DNA from: Chloroflexota bacterium
GTDB taxonomy: Bacteria > Chloroflexota > Limnocylindria > Limnocylindrales > CSP1-4
Reading direction: 5' to 3'
DNA: 64,000 bases
Assembly: GCA_005883615.1 (NCBI GenBank)
Contig: VBEC01000018.1
Coordinates: forward strand, 105,473-169,472
A program made the position numbers and the translations under genes. Within the stretch, counting starts at the first letter, position 1, and each line of letters starts with the position of its first letter. Shown here one piece after another: positions 29,889 through 39,533 of the stretch. The notes beneath the pieces were generated by a model that was not told the origin of the DNA, ran no database searches, and worked only from the letters and a program-made list of their open reading frames with translations.

Positions 29889-30433
29889 TGTCCGCCAGCG
29901 CGCAGGGAGTCGAGATGCCGCCGGTCGAAGAGCTCGATCGACTGGAAGCGGATCAGTGCGCCGGGGCCCTCGCGCCGCTCTTCGAAGGCGTACCGCGGTT
30001 CGTCGCCCGACTCGTGGCGGCGCGGCCATTCGGCTCATCGGAGGGCCTCTTCGCGCAGGCGCGCGAGATCGCGCGCTGGATGCCCGAAGACGAGCAGATC
30101 GAGCTGGTCGACGCACACCCGAGGCTGGGCGCACCGCCGGGCTCGGTGTCTGCGTTTTCGTACCGCGAGCAGGGCTTCGACCGCGACGCGGCAGACGTCG
30201 CCGCTGAAGACGAACGTCGTCAGATCGGATCGGAGCTCACCCGGCTGAACGCGGTGTACGAGGGGCGCTTCGGGTTCCGCTTCTGCATCTTCGTGGCGGG
30301 GCGCTCCCGCGCGGACCTGCTGCAAGTCCTGCGCGAGGCGCTGAAGGCGGAACGAGGATCCGAGTTGGTGCGAGCCGTGGCGGCTGCCGTCGATATCGCG
30401 GAGGATCGCTACCTGGGTTCGCGCGGTCGGTGA
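29888..30433 (+). CDS. OHCU decarboxylase
   Basis: IELVDAHPRLGAPPGSVSAFSYREQGFDR...LTRLNAVYEGRFGFRFCIFVAGRSR. Confidence 0.93.
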   Translation: MSASAQGVEMPPVEELDRLEADQCAGALAPLFEGVPRFVARLVAARPFGSSEGLFAQAREIARWMPEDEQIELVDAHPRLGAPPGSVSAFSYREQGFDRDAADVAAEDERRQIGSELTRLNAVYEGRFGFRFCIFVAGRSRADLLQVLREALKAERGSELVRAVAAAVDIAEDRYLGSRGR

Positions 30434-31284
30434 TCGAGCTCGGCGAAAACCGCTACGGCAAGTCGGCCATCCGGCTCGTCAGGGTCGTGCGCGGGGCCGG
30501 GGGCCAGCGTGTCCGTGACCTGACCGTCGCCGTCTCGCTCGAGGGCGCGTTCGAGACGGCTCATACCGAGGGCGACAACTCGGGCGTAATCGCGACCGAC
30601 ACGATGAAGAACACGACCTATGCCTTCGCAAAGGACCACCTCGAAGGCTCGATCGAGAACTTCGGCCGAAGGCTTGCGGAGCATTTCAGGGAGCAACCGC
30701 AGGTGGCGCGTGCGACGGTCACGGTTCGGGAGCATGCCTGGCGTCCAATTCCCACGCGGGGCGGCGTCGCCGTCTCGCCCGATGCCTTCATACGCGACGC
30801 GTCATCTACCCGCCTCGCTATCGTGACCGCCGGCGACGGCGGTACGCGGTTCACGTCCGGGATCGAAGAGCTGGCGATGATGAAGACCGCGAAGTCGGCA
30901 TTCGTCGGGTTCCCGCGGGATCGCTTCACGACCCTCCGAGAAGCCACCGACCGATTGATGGCCACGCAGGTAAGCGCGCGCTGGCAATACGGGCGGAGCT
31001 CCGATGAGTCCGACTTCGACCGCTGCTTCGAAGCCGTCACGGAGACGCTGCTCGAGGCATTTGCCGAGCACTCCAGCCCGTCGGTACAGGCCTCTATCTG
31101 GATTATCGGCCGCGCGATCCTGGAGGCGCACGCTGAAGTTACCGAGGTCAGCCTGAGCATGCCGAACCTGCATCACTGGCTGGTCGACCTGGAGCCGTTC
31201 GGACTCGCCAACGAGGGCGAAATCTTCATGCCGACTCGCGAGCCCCACGGGCTGATCGAGGCCACGATTCGCCGTCGCGGGTGA
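30430..31284 (+). CDS. Urate oxidase (uricase)
   Basis: ENRYGKSAIRLVRVVR, HTEGDNSGVIATDTMKNTTYAFAKDH, QASIWIIGRAILEAHAEVTEVSLSMPNLHHWLVDLEPFGLANEGEIFMPTREPHGLIEATI. Confidence 0.96.
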   Translation: MIELGENRYGKSAIRLVRVVRGAGGQRVRDLTVAVSLEGAFETAHTEGDNSGVIATDTMKNTTYAFAKDHLEGSIENFGRRLAEHFREQPQVARATVTVREHAWRPIPTRGGVAVSPDAFIRDASSTRLAIVTAGDGGTRFTSGIEELAMMKTAKSAFVGFPRDRFTTLREATDRLMATQVSARWQYGRSSDESDFDRCFEAVTETLLEAFAEHSSPSVQASIWIIGRAILEAHAEVTEVSLSMPNLHHWLVDLEPFGLANEGEIFMPTREPHGLIEATIRRRG

Positions 31285-31368
31285 TAGGGCCCGCGACCGG
31301 GATGCGGCCGAAGACATCGCCGAGGCGTGACACGCTAGCTGGCACGCGCCGCCGATAAGGTGCGGCTC

Positions 31369-32649
31369 ATGGAAGCGAGTCGCATCGTCCCGTTCCCGGC
31401 TCCCGAAGGGCTCTCGATCCGAGTCGATCGTGATCGCATCGTCCTGGAGCGTTTGGTCGTGCACGATCCCGGATTGGCCGCGTTCGTCGCGGAGCGCCCC
31501 GAGGCGGAGCGGCCCGGCCTGCTCGACCGCGCCATCAAGATCGGGCTCGTCGCTCTCCAGGATGCCGGCGTCACCATCAACGTCGACGCCGTGCGCCGCG
31601 AGTTCGACGGCTTGCTGCGCCAGACGGAGGCTGCCAACGAGAAGGCCGCGACGGCTCTCGAGCAGACTCTGCGCGCGAATTTCGCAGACGGTGACGGCCG
31701 CTTGCCGCGAACCCTCGAGAAGTTCCTGGGCGACCGCGGGGCGCTGCGCTCGTTCGTCAACGAGCTGTTCGACGAGACCAAGCGAGACAGCGCCATCGGT
31801 CGAATCGGCGCCCTGCTGGGGACCTACTTCGATGGCGACGCCAGCAGGCTCGCCCAGCTGCTGGATCCGACACGCCTCAACTCGCCGATGCACCAGTTCC
31901 GGCGTGAGATCACGGAAGGATTCGAGAAGCTCAACGACCGCTTGACCGCGATCGAGGCGGCAGCCGCGGCGCGAGCCACCGAGCGTTCCCATTCCGCGGC
32001 AAAGGGAGCCGACTTCGAGGAGCTCCTGGAGGACCTGCTCGGCGAGACCGCGCGTGGCGCAGGCGACACGCTCGATCGGACATCGGACGAGATCGGCGAC
32101 GTGATTCGGTCGAAGAAGGGCGACTTCGTCCTCACCCTCGATCCAAGCCTGACGCGGGGGATCGAGGTCCGCGTCGTGGTGGAGGCCAAGGACCGGTACA
32201 TGTCGGGCCGCGAAATGCGGGATGAGCTGCGCGAAGCGAAGGCCAATCGCGGTGCCTGCGTCGGCCTGGTCGTCTTCACCCCGGCCCACGCCCCTGCCGG
32301 GATCTCACCATTCGACATCCGTGGTGGGGACGTGTACTGCGTCCTCGACCCCGCTGCTCCCGACATCGTTTCCTTCGCGGCAGCCGTCAGGCTCGCCCGA
32401 CTGACGGCGCTCGCGACGCTGCGCGAGGCAGTCGTGGAGGTCGATACGGAGGCGCTGTCGCGGACCATGGTCGGCATCCGCCAGCAGCTCGAATCCATCA
32501 AGGGCCTGAAGGCCACTTTGACCTCGATGGGCAAGAGCGCCGGAGACGTTTCGATCGGGTTGGATCGCATGCGCGACGCGATCGTCGGGCGGGTCCTGGA
32601 GGCCGAGTCCGAGCTGCGTGCCGACGCGAGGACCCCCACGACCAGGTAG
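31369..32649 (+). CDS. Uncharacterised coiled-coil protein with PD-(D/E)xK-like nuclease region
   Basis: AAKGADFEELLEDLLGE...KKGDFVLTLDPSLTRGIEVRVVVEAKDRYMSGREMRDELREAKANRGACVGLVVFTP; coiled-coil N-terminal half. Confidence 0.75.
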   Translation: MEASRIVPFPAPEGLSIRVDRDRIVLERLVVHDPGLAAFVAERPEAERPGLLDRAIKIGLVALQDAGVTINVDAVRREFDGLLRQTEAANEKAATALEQTLRANFADGDGRLPRTLEKFLGDRGALRSFVNELFDETKRDSAIGRIGALLGTYFDGDASRLAQLLDPTRLNSPMHQFRREITEGFEKLNDRLTAIEAAAAARATERSHSAAKGADFEELLEDLLGETARGAGDTLDRTSDEIGDVIRSKKGDFVLTLDPSLTRGIEVRVVVEAKDRYMSGREMRDELREAKANRGACVGLVVFTPAHAPAGISPFDIRGGDVYCVLDPAAPDIVSFAAAVRLARLTALATLREAVVEVDTEALSRTMVGIRQQLESIKGLKATLTSMGKSAGDVSIGLDRMRDAIVGRVLEAESELRADARTPTTR

Positions 32650-32797
32650 AACCTGCTCCGACAATCGGAACGCCGCGGGCTCGTTGCCTCCCTGCAACGG
32701 CGGACCTCCTGCACGCGACATCCGCGGTGGCATTGCGGGCGCACGGTATAGTCACGCCGCGGTCAGGCACGACCGTGCTCGCAGAACGAGGAATCCC

Positions 32798-33784
32798 ATG
32801 GCGCGCTCGATGTGGCGGGGGGCTATCCAGTTCGGGCTGGTGACCATCCCGGTCAAGCTCTACGTGGCGACCGAGTCCAAGGCCGGGATCAGCTTCAACA
32901 TGCTGCACGCCAAGGACCAGTCGCGCATCCAGATGAAGATCTACTGCCCCGCAGACGACCAGATCATTCCGCGCACTGAGACGGTCAAGGGCTACGAGTG
33001 GCAGCCCGGCGAATACGTTGTGATCACGGACGAGGATCTCGAGAAGGTGCCGCTCAAAACCGTACGCTCGATCGAGATCGAGCAATTCGTGGAGCGCGAC
33101 GAGTCCGGCGACGGCATCGCCAAGTTCGTCAAGGGGGCCTACTACATCGAGCCGGACAAGATCGGCCGCAAGGCGTTCTACCTGCTCCGCTCCGTGCTCG
33201 AGGATCGCGGGCTGACGGCAATCGCGAAGGTCGTCATCAAGGACCGCGAGGCGCTCGCCGCAATCGATCCGTACGACGAGACCATGCTCCTCACGACGCT
33301 CCACTGGCCGGAGGAAATACGCGACGTCAAGGAGCTCGATCTACCCGACGAGAGCTTCGAGTTCAAGCCCGCCGAGAAGGCCATGGCGGAACAGCTCGTG
33401 TCGGCCATGACCGGCGAGTTCAATCCGGCCGCCTACAAAGACGACTACACCGACGCCCTCAGGAAGCTGATCGAGGCCAAGGTCGAAGGCCGCGAGGTCG
33501 CCGCCCCGGCGCCCGAGCCCGCCAGCAACCTGGTAGACCTCATGGCCGCGCTCGAGGCGAGCGTGAATGCCGCCAAGGCTGCCCGGTCCAGGGAGAAGCC
33601 GGTATCAGTCCAGGAGGCGCGGGCAGCCAAGTCCGCCGGCGGGTCGAAGGGCGCCGGCCAGGCAGCGCGCGGTCGCGACGAGGGCACAGCTAAGGAGCCG
33701 GCGCGGCGCGTAGCATCGGGCCGCTCGAAGGGCGTCGGCGAGGAACGCGAGGAGAAGCCGGCTCGGCGCCGCAAGAGCGCCTGA
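32798..33784 (+). CDS. ku: Ku protein (NHEJ)
   Basis: MARSMWRGAIQFGLVTIPVKLYVATESKAGISFNMLHAKDQSRIQMKIYCPADDQIIPRTETVKGYEW; Lys/Arg-rich C-terminal tail. Confidence 0.97.
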   Translation: MARSMWRGAIQFGLVTIPVKLYVATESKAGISFNMLHAKDQSRIQMKIYCPADDQIIPRTETVKGYEWQPGEYVVITDEDLEKVPLKTVRSIEIEQFVERDESGDGIAKFVKGAYYIEPDKIGRKAFYLLRSVLEDRGLTAIAKVVIKDREALAAIDPYDETMLLTTLHWPEEIRDVKELDLPDESFEFKPAEKAMAEQLVSAMTGEFNPAAYKDDYTDALRKLIEAKVEGREVAAPAPEPASNLVDLMAALEASVNAAKAARSREKPVSVQEARAAKSAGGSKGAGQAARGRDEGTAKEPARRVASGRSKGVGEEREEKPARRRKSA

Positions 33785-33869
33785 TCGCGTCTGGCAGCGT
33801 GCCCGTTCGGAGCGACGCACCGAGCCCGGGCGGGTGCGCAACCGGCCCTGACGTCCGGGCGTAGCCGCG

Positions 33870-36701
33870 ATGCCGCTTGGGCAGTACCAGCGCAAGCGCG
33901 ACTTCGGCAAGACGCCCGAGCCGAAAGGCGGCACGGCCGGCGGATCGGGCGGACGCTTCGTCGTCCAGCGCCATCGCGCCACCCGATTGCACTACGACTT
34001 CCGACTCGAGATCGACGGCGTCCTCGTCAGCTGGGCCGTGCCCAAAGGCCCGACGCTCGACCCAAGGCAGCGGCGGTTGGCCATGAAGGTCGAAGACCAC
34101 CCGATCGAGTACCTGGATTTCGAGGGCGTCATTCCGAGGGGCCAGTACGGGGCGGGCGACGTGATCGTCTGGGACTGGGGTACGTGGGAGCCGGACCCCG
34201 AAACCCCCGACCCCGGCAGGGCCATCACGGACGGCGAGCTCAAGTTTCGCCTTGACGGCCAGAAGCTCAAGGGTCGTTTCACGATCGTGCGCACGCGCCC
34301 GCGGGATGGCGAGGACGGCGAGCCGTGGCTGCTCATCAAGAAACGCGACGAAGCCGCCGTGGACGCGTGGGACGCGGAGGGCTTCCCACAGTCGGTCAAG
34401 ACCGGCCGGACCAACGACGAGGTCAAGGCGAATCGCGACGCCCTCTGGCAGAGCGGAGCGCCGGCAGCTCAGGCGGAGATCGACCTCTCGAAGGCGGCGC
34501 CGGCGCCGCTTCCAGAGTTCATCGAACCGATGGCAGCGACGCTGGCAAGCACCGCGTTCGACAGCCCCGACTGGATCTTCGAGATCAAGTGGGACGGCTA
34601 TCGGGTCGAAGCGATCGTCGACGGCGACAAGGTGCGGCTGCGGACGCGCCATGGCAACGACGCCGAAACCTACTTTCCGCGCCTGCTCACGCCGCCCAGC
34701 TGGATCAACGCGGCGCAGGCGATCGTCGACGGCGAGGTCGTCGCCCTCGACGACCAGGGCTTGCCGGACTTCGGGCTCCTCCAGCTTCGGATCAGCGAGT
34801 CCGTCGGCAGCCGGGCCCCTGGCCGGTTGAAAGGAATGGCCCGGCCGGCGACCGAGGCCGAGGCCGACGAGGCTCGCCGGGCTCCTCTCGTGTACCAGGC
34901 GTTCGACCTCCTGTATGCCGACGGCAAGTCGCTCGTCAACGTGCCCCTCGAACATCGCAAGCGACTGCTCCGAAGCCTGCTCAGGGAGCACCCGCGGGTG
35001 CGCTACGCGGCGCACGTGGAGCGCGATGGCGTCGCCTTCTTCAAGGCCGCACAGGAGAAGGGTCTCGAGGGGATCATCGCCAAACGGCGCGACAGCCGCT
35101 ACGAGCCAGGCCGGCGCGTGACGACCTGGCTCAAGCTCAAGGTCCGCCCCGAGCAAGAGCTGGTCGTTGGGGGCTACACGCCGGGGGAGGGTAATGCCCG
35201 TGATCTCGGCGCTCTCATCCTCGGGGTCTACGAAGACGGCAAGCTGCGCTACGCCGGCAAGGTCGGCAGTGGCTTCAACGCCCGGACGCGCAGGGAGCTG
35301 AGGGAGCGCCTCGACGCGCTGGCCACGGATGAACCTCCGTTCGAGCCGCCACCTCCCCGGACGGGAGAGCTCAGGGGCGCACACTGGGCTCGACCCGAGC
35401 TCGTCATCCGGGCTGAGTTAGGCGGGTGGTCGAGGGACGGTCTCGTCCGTCAGAGCGCATTCAAGGGGATCGAGCTGGACAAGGACCCGCGTGAGGTCAC
35501 CCGCGAACGGGCGATCGACTCATCGGCCACGGGTGCGGCTAAGTCCGCGTCATCGGCGAGGTCGAAGCCATCGCCGGACGCCAGGCCGTCGGCAGAGTCC
35601 GAGCCACCGGCGAAGGCCCAAACTTCCCCCGCCTCTGAGGGCGCCCCGAAGATGAAGCCCACGTCGGCGCCAGAACGGAAGCCCCCAACCGAGCCTGCGG
35701 TCTCGCCCGAACATCCCTGGACGGCGACCGAGGAAGAGCTCGAGGCTCTCCATAGACTCGGCTCCGAGGGCCTCTGGAGCGCCGGCGGTCACGAGCTCAA
35801 GCTCACGAACCTCGACAAGGTCCTGTTCCCGCCGCCCGTTGGGCCGGATGGCTCCGAGACGAGCGAGCCCCCAGTCACGAAGCGCGAGCTGATCGAGTAT
35901 TTCGCCCGGATCGCCCCCGCCATGCTGCCGCACCTGGCCGACCGTCCGCTCAACCTGCACCGCTACCCGAACGGTGCAGGGGCGTCCGGTTTCTGGCAGA
36001 AGGACATCCCGTCGACGGCGCCGAAGTGGCTGCGGATCTGGCACGAGACCGGCGTCGAGGGGCGCGAGGACCGCGAGGCCAACGACCACCTGATCGCCGA
36101 CCGAGTGGCAACGCTGTGCTGGCTCGGCAATCAGGCCGCCTTCGAAATCCACGCCTGGACCTCGACGATCCACGATCCATGGATACCGACGTTCGCGCTG
36201 ATCGACATCGATCCCGGCGAGAAGACGACCTGGGAGGAGACCCTCACGCTGGCCCGCCTCTTTCGGGCTGCACTAGGCCACCTCGGCGTGCGCGGCTATC
36301 CGAAGGTGACCGGGCGGCGTGGCATCCAGATCTGGATACCGGTCATCCGCGGGAGGTACACGTACGAGGACACGAGCCGCTGGGTCGAACAGGTGTCGCG
36401 GGCGGTCGGAGCGATGGTCCCCGACCTGGTTTCATGGGAGTGGAGCAAGTCCCAACGAGGCGGCAAGGCGCGCCTCGATTACACCCAGAATCAGCCGATC
36501 AAGACGCTCGTCGCTCCCTACGCGGTCCGTCCAGCGGCGGGCGCTCCCGTGTCAGCCCCGATCACCTGGGAGGAGCTCGACGATCCCGAGCTGCGCCCGA
36601 ACCGCTGGACCATACGAACGATCGTCCCTCGCGTCGCCGAACGCGGCGATCTGTTCGCCGCGGCGCAGACGGATCACCAGGAACTGCCGCCGCTGGCGTG
36701 A
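33870..36701 (+). CDS. ligD: Multidomain DNA ligase D (3'-phosphoesterase, ligase and polymerase domains)
   Basis: PE: FVVQRHRATRLHYDFRLEIDGVLVSWAVPKG; ligase: FEIKWDGYRVEAIVDGDKVRLRTRHGND; Pol: TKRELIEYFARIAPAMLPHLADRPLNLHRYPNG, FALIDIDPG. Confidence 0.97.
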   Translation: MPLGQYQRKRDFGKTPEPKGGTAGGSGGRFVVQRHRATRLHYDFRLEIDGVLVSWAVPKGPTLDPRQRRLAMKVEDHPIEYLDFEGVIPRGQYGAGDVIVWDWGTWEPDPETPDPGRAITDGELKFRLDGQKLKGRFTIVRTRPRDGEDGEPWLLIKKRDEAAVDAWDAEGFPQSVKTGRTNDEVKANRDALWQSGAPAAQAEIDLSKAAPAPLPEFIEPMAATLASTAFDSPDWIFEIKWDGYRVEAIVDGDKVRLRTRHGNDAETYFPRLLTPPSWINAAQAIVDGEVVALDDQGLPDFGLLQLRISESVGSRAPGRLKGMARPATEAEADEARRAPLVYQAFDLLYADGKSLVNVPLEHRKRLLRSLLREHPRVRYAAHVERDGVAFFKAAQEKGLEGIIAKRRDSRYEPGRRVTTWLKLKVRPEQELVVGGYTPGEGNARDLGALILGVYEDGKLRYAGKVGSGFNARTRRELRERLDALATDEPPFEPPPPRTGELRGAHWARPELVIRAELGGWSRDGLVRQSAFKGIELDKDPREVTRERAIDSSATGAAKSASSARSKPSPDARPSAESEPPAKAQTSPASEGAPKMKPTSAPERKPPTEPAVSPEHPWTATEEELEALHRLGSEGLWSAGGHELKLTNLDKVLFPPPVGPDGSETSEPPVTKRELIEYFARIAPAMLPHLADRPLNLHRYPNGAGASGFWQKDIPSTAPKWLRIWHETGVEGREDREANDHLIADRVATLCWLGNQAAFEIHAWTSTIHDPWIPTFALIDIDPGEKTTWEETLTLARLFRAALGHLGVRGYPKVTGRRGIQIWIPVIRGRYTYEDTSRWVEQVSRAVGAMVPDLVSWEWSKSQRGGKARLDYTQNQPIKTLVAPYAVRPAAGAPVSAPITWEELDDPELRPNRWTIRTIVPRVAERGDLFAAAQTDHQELPPLA

Positions 36702-36707
36702 ATCCCG

Positions 36708-37421
36708 CTACGGCGACAGGCTCTGCCGCCAGGGCACCGGGTCCCTTGGCGAATAGGGCGCCCAAAAGAAGCAGACCAGTGGCTCGCCGCTGGAGTACTC
36801 CACATGGGCGGTGGTCGCCGACTCGTCGAGTGTCAGGCGGATCTCGATCGTATCGTCGTCGGGATGGTTCGGATCGTAGATCGCGAGCACCAGGCGACCC
36901 GAATCCACAGCGTACCCGTAACACACCACCTGGTGGTTCTCGCCCAGTCGGCGCGGGTCCCGCGAGGTGATCCGTACGAGGCCGACCATCGACAGACGGC
37001 CCGCGTCGATATCCGCCCGAATCCTGGGCCACTCGTCACGCACCATCACCCCAGCGTGGCCGCGCCGTCCCAGGAGACGGCTCCACCAGGTGGGGCCGGG
37101 GGGCCGCAGGGCCATCAGGTCGTAGAAGCGCAGCGGCACACGCCCGAAGTCGAAGCTGTCGATCTGGCGGTCGACCAGATACTGGAATCGGGGCGTGCCA
37201 GCCACCGGCACGTCGCGCTCCGGAGGTGGCTCGACGCCAGCTTCGAAGAGGTCCCCGGTGGTGAACGCCATCCCGCCGCACAGCCCGTCCGCCGCGTCCC
37301 CGAAGTTGACCTCGAGCAGTCCCGCGAGTTGGAGCCGAACGGTCTGCTGGTGTGGAAATGCGTTGGCGAAGTGAAGGCCTCTCGTGCTGGGCAGGAAGTT
37401 CGGGACCCGAGCGACCGCCAC
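36708..37421 (-). CDS. Hypothetical protein, possible papain/C39-like fold
   Basis: NFGDAADGLCGGMAFTTGDLFE, GENHQVVCYGYAVDSGRLVLAIYDPNHPDDDT (Cys/His/Asp-Asn arrangement). Confidence 0.65.
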   Translation of the reverse strand: MAVARVPNFLPSTRGLHFANAFPHQQTVRLQLAGLLEVNFGDAADGLCGGMAFTTGDLFEAGVEPPPERDVPVAGTPRFQYLVDRQIDSFDFGRVPLRFYDLMALRPPGPTWWSRLLGRRGHAGVMVRDEWPRIRADIDAGRLSMVGLVRITSRDPRRLGENHQVVCYGYAVDSGRLVLAIYDPNHPDDDTIEIRLTLDESATTAHVEYSSGEPLVCFFWAPYSPRDPVPWRQSLSP

Positions 37422-37427
37422 CGGCGG

Positions 37428-38318
37428 TCAGCGAACGCCGACTCTGTGGCGCGCTACGATCTCCCGATCGAAGCGCTCCGCTGCCGACGCGACGCGGTCC
37501 GGGTCCGTCTCGCCGAAAGCGACGGCGAGGTGCTCTACCCCCAGCTCGGCGAAGCGGTCGACCTCCGCAGCGATCTCGTCAGGCGATCCGGACATTGCAT
37601 AGAAACCGGCCTTGAAGTCGCCGAACCTCACATTCACCCGTGCTGACAGCGTCGGCATCGGCCGGCCCGTGGCCACGGCGGCGTCGCGGATGATCGGGAT
37701 CCAGGACGCGAAGGCGTCCGGGCCGCTGGCACTCGATTGGTACCAGTCGGCCAGCCGGCCGGCCCGCCGGAGAGCGGGCTCGGAGCGCCCGCCGAGCAGG
37801 ATCGGCAGGGCGGCCCCCTGCGCCGGCAACGGGCCGAAGACGAAGTCGCTGAAGGAGTGGAAACGGCCCTCGAACGGCTCCTCCGATCCCGACCACAGGT
37901 GGCGCCACAGACGTACGGTTTCGTCCGTGTAAGCACCCCGAACATGGAATCGCTCAGCCTCCCCGAGGTTGGCAAACTCCACTTCGTTCCAGCCCAGCCC
38001 GACACCGGCGATGACACGACCGCGCGTCAGCGCGTCCAGGCTCGCCAGCTCCTTCGCCAGGACGACCGCGTTCCGCTGTGGCACCACGATAACCGAGGTC
38101 CCCAGGCGCAACCGGGCATGACGGCCGCCGACGTGGGCAAGGCTCACGATGGCCTCGTAGATGACGCCGTACTCGCGCTCGGCCGAGTGGGGCACCAGCA
38201 CATGGTCGGTCGACCAGACGGCCGACCACCCCAGGCGCTCGGCTGCCTCGGCGGCAGCCTCGATACCCTCGGGGCTGGCACCCTTTGGCATGGTCGGTAG
38301 GACGAGGCCGAAATCCAT
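37428..38318 (-). CDS. LLM-class (F420-dependent-type) oxidoreductase
   Basis: LGWSAVWSTDHVLVPHSA, LGTSVIVVPQRNAVVLAKELASLDALTRGRVIAGVGLGWNEVEF. Confidence 0.93.
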   Translation of the reverse strand: MDFGLVLPTMPKGASPEGIEAAAEAAERLGWSAVWSTDHVLVPHSAEREYGVIYEAIVSLAHVGGRHARLRLGTSVIVVPQRNAVVLAKELASLDALTRGRVIAGVGLGWNEVEFANLGEAERFHVRGAYTDETVRLWRHLWSGSEEPFEGRFHSFSDFVFGPLPAQGAALPILLGGRSEPALRRAGRLADWYQSSASGPDAFASWIPIIRDAAVATGRPMPTLSARVNVRFGDFKAGFYAMSGSPDEIAAEVDRFAELGVEHLAVAFGETDPDRVASAAERFDREIVARHRVGVR

Positions 38319-38398
38319 TGGCGCGATGGTAGACCGGGCGCTTCGGCAGCGCCTCGGGGGTGCCGAGATGCTCCCGCCCTTCGGAACCGCCTCCGGCC

Positions 38399-39496
38399 CT
38401 ACGCCTTGACGGGCGGCCCGAACCAGACGCTCGCAGCGATGATCAGGTACAGGCCCACGAGCGCCAGGCCCTCGAGCCAGTTGGATTCACCGTCGAACAC
38501 GATCACGGCCGCGAGCACGGCCGACAGGGCCACCGCAGCCACCAGGAGCGGCGATAGCACGAGCGTCAACGGGGCGGGTGCGAGGAGGCTGACGATCACC
38601 AGCACCGGGATCAGCGCCAGCGCCACCTGGAGGCTGCCGTTGAGGACGACGCTGATCGCCAGGTCGGCCCGGTTCCGATAGGCCATCTGAATGCCGACCA
38701 CGTGCTCCACGGCGTTGCCGGCGATCGCCACGATCACCAGGCCGACGAACGCCTCCGACAGCCCGAGGGACGCCATCGCGGGCCGCAATGCTTCGACGAA
38801 CCAGTCCGACACGAGTGCGGCGGCACCCGCAGAGACCGCCAGGAGGCCGATCGACAGCGAGAGCGGCCAAACGTCCGAGGCCTCCAGATCGTCGGCGGGC
38901 TCCGCTGCATCTTCGCCCCCGATCGAGAACGGGATGGATCCGGCGAACACAACCAGCAGCACGATCGAAGTGAAGACCGACAGATCCGTGGCATGGCCCT
39001 GGTCCGGCGCACCGGGAGCCGTCGCGAGCGTTGGGATCGCGAGTGCTGCAACCGCCAGCAGGAGCAGCGTGGCAATCAGCCGCGGGCGCTCCCGGGTGAA
39101 CCGCTGGACCCCGTTTCGAAGCCCGCCCGCGATGAATGCCAGCCCGAGCACGAGCAGCGTGTTCGCGAGAATGGAGCCGATCAGCGCCGTTTGGACGACG
39201 ACCACGAGTCCGGCTTGCAGCGCGAAGATCGAGATGAAGAGTTCCGGAAGGTTCCCGAGAGCGGACTGCAGCACGCCCGTCGCTCCCGCCCCGAACCGAT
39301 GCCCGAGCTGCTCGGTGCCCTCGCCGACCAGTGCCGCCAGCGCCGCCAGGGCGACGGCCGATGCGACGAACACGACGACGTGATCTGCACCGGTGACCTG
39401 GAGCGCGAACGTCGCCACCGTCGCAGCGAGGGCGAGGAGCACGAGCATCGATACCCCGCGCCCAAGGGCCGCCGTCAATCGGCCCGCGATTGCCAT
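38399..39496 (-). CDS. Calcium/proton exchanger (CaCA/CAX)
   Basis: LVGEGTEQLGHRFGAGATGVLQSALGNLPELFISIFALQAG and second repeat VGLVIVAIAGNAVEHVVGIQMAYRNRADLAISVVLNGSLQVAL. Confidence 0.93.
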   Translation of the reverse strand: MAIAGRLTAALGRGVSMLVLLALAATVATFALQVTGADHVVVFVASAVALAALAALVGEGTEQLGHRFGAGATGVLQSALGNLPELFISIFALQAGLVVVVQTALIGSILANTLLVLGLAFIAGGLRNGVQRFTRERPRLIATLLLLAVAALAIPTLATAPGAPDQGHATDLSVFTSIVLLVVFAGSIPFSIGGEDAAEPADDLEASDVWPLSLSIGLLAVSAGAAALVSDWFVEALRPAMASLGLSEAFVGLVIVAIAGNAVEHVVGIQMAYRNRADLAISVVLNGSLQVALALIPVLVIVSLLAPAPLTLVLSPLLVAAVALSAVLAAVIVFDGESNWLEGLALVGLYLIIAASVWFGPPVKA

Positions 39497-39533
39497 TCGC
39501 GCAGGATAGGAGGTGGGTCACTACCATCGACCC

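Noticed and set aside
32618-32797. N-terminal extension of Ku ORF
   Set aside because: Contains the putative promoter and overlaps the upstream gene end; Ku proteins begin at MARSMWRG.
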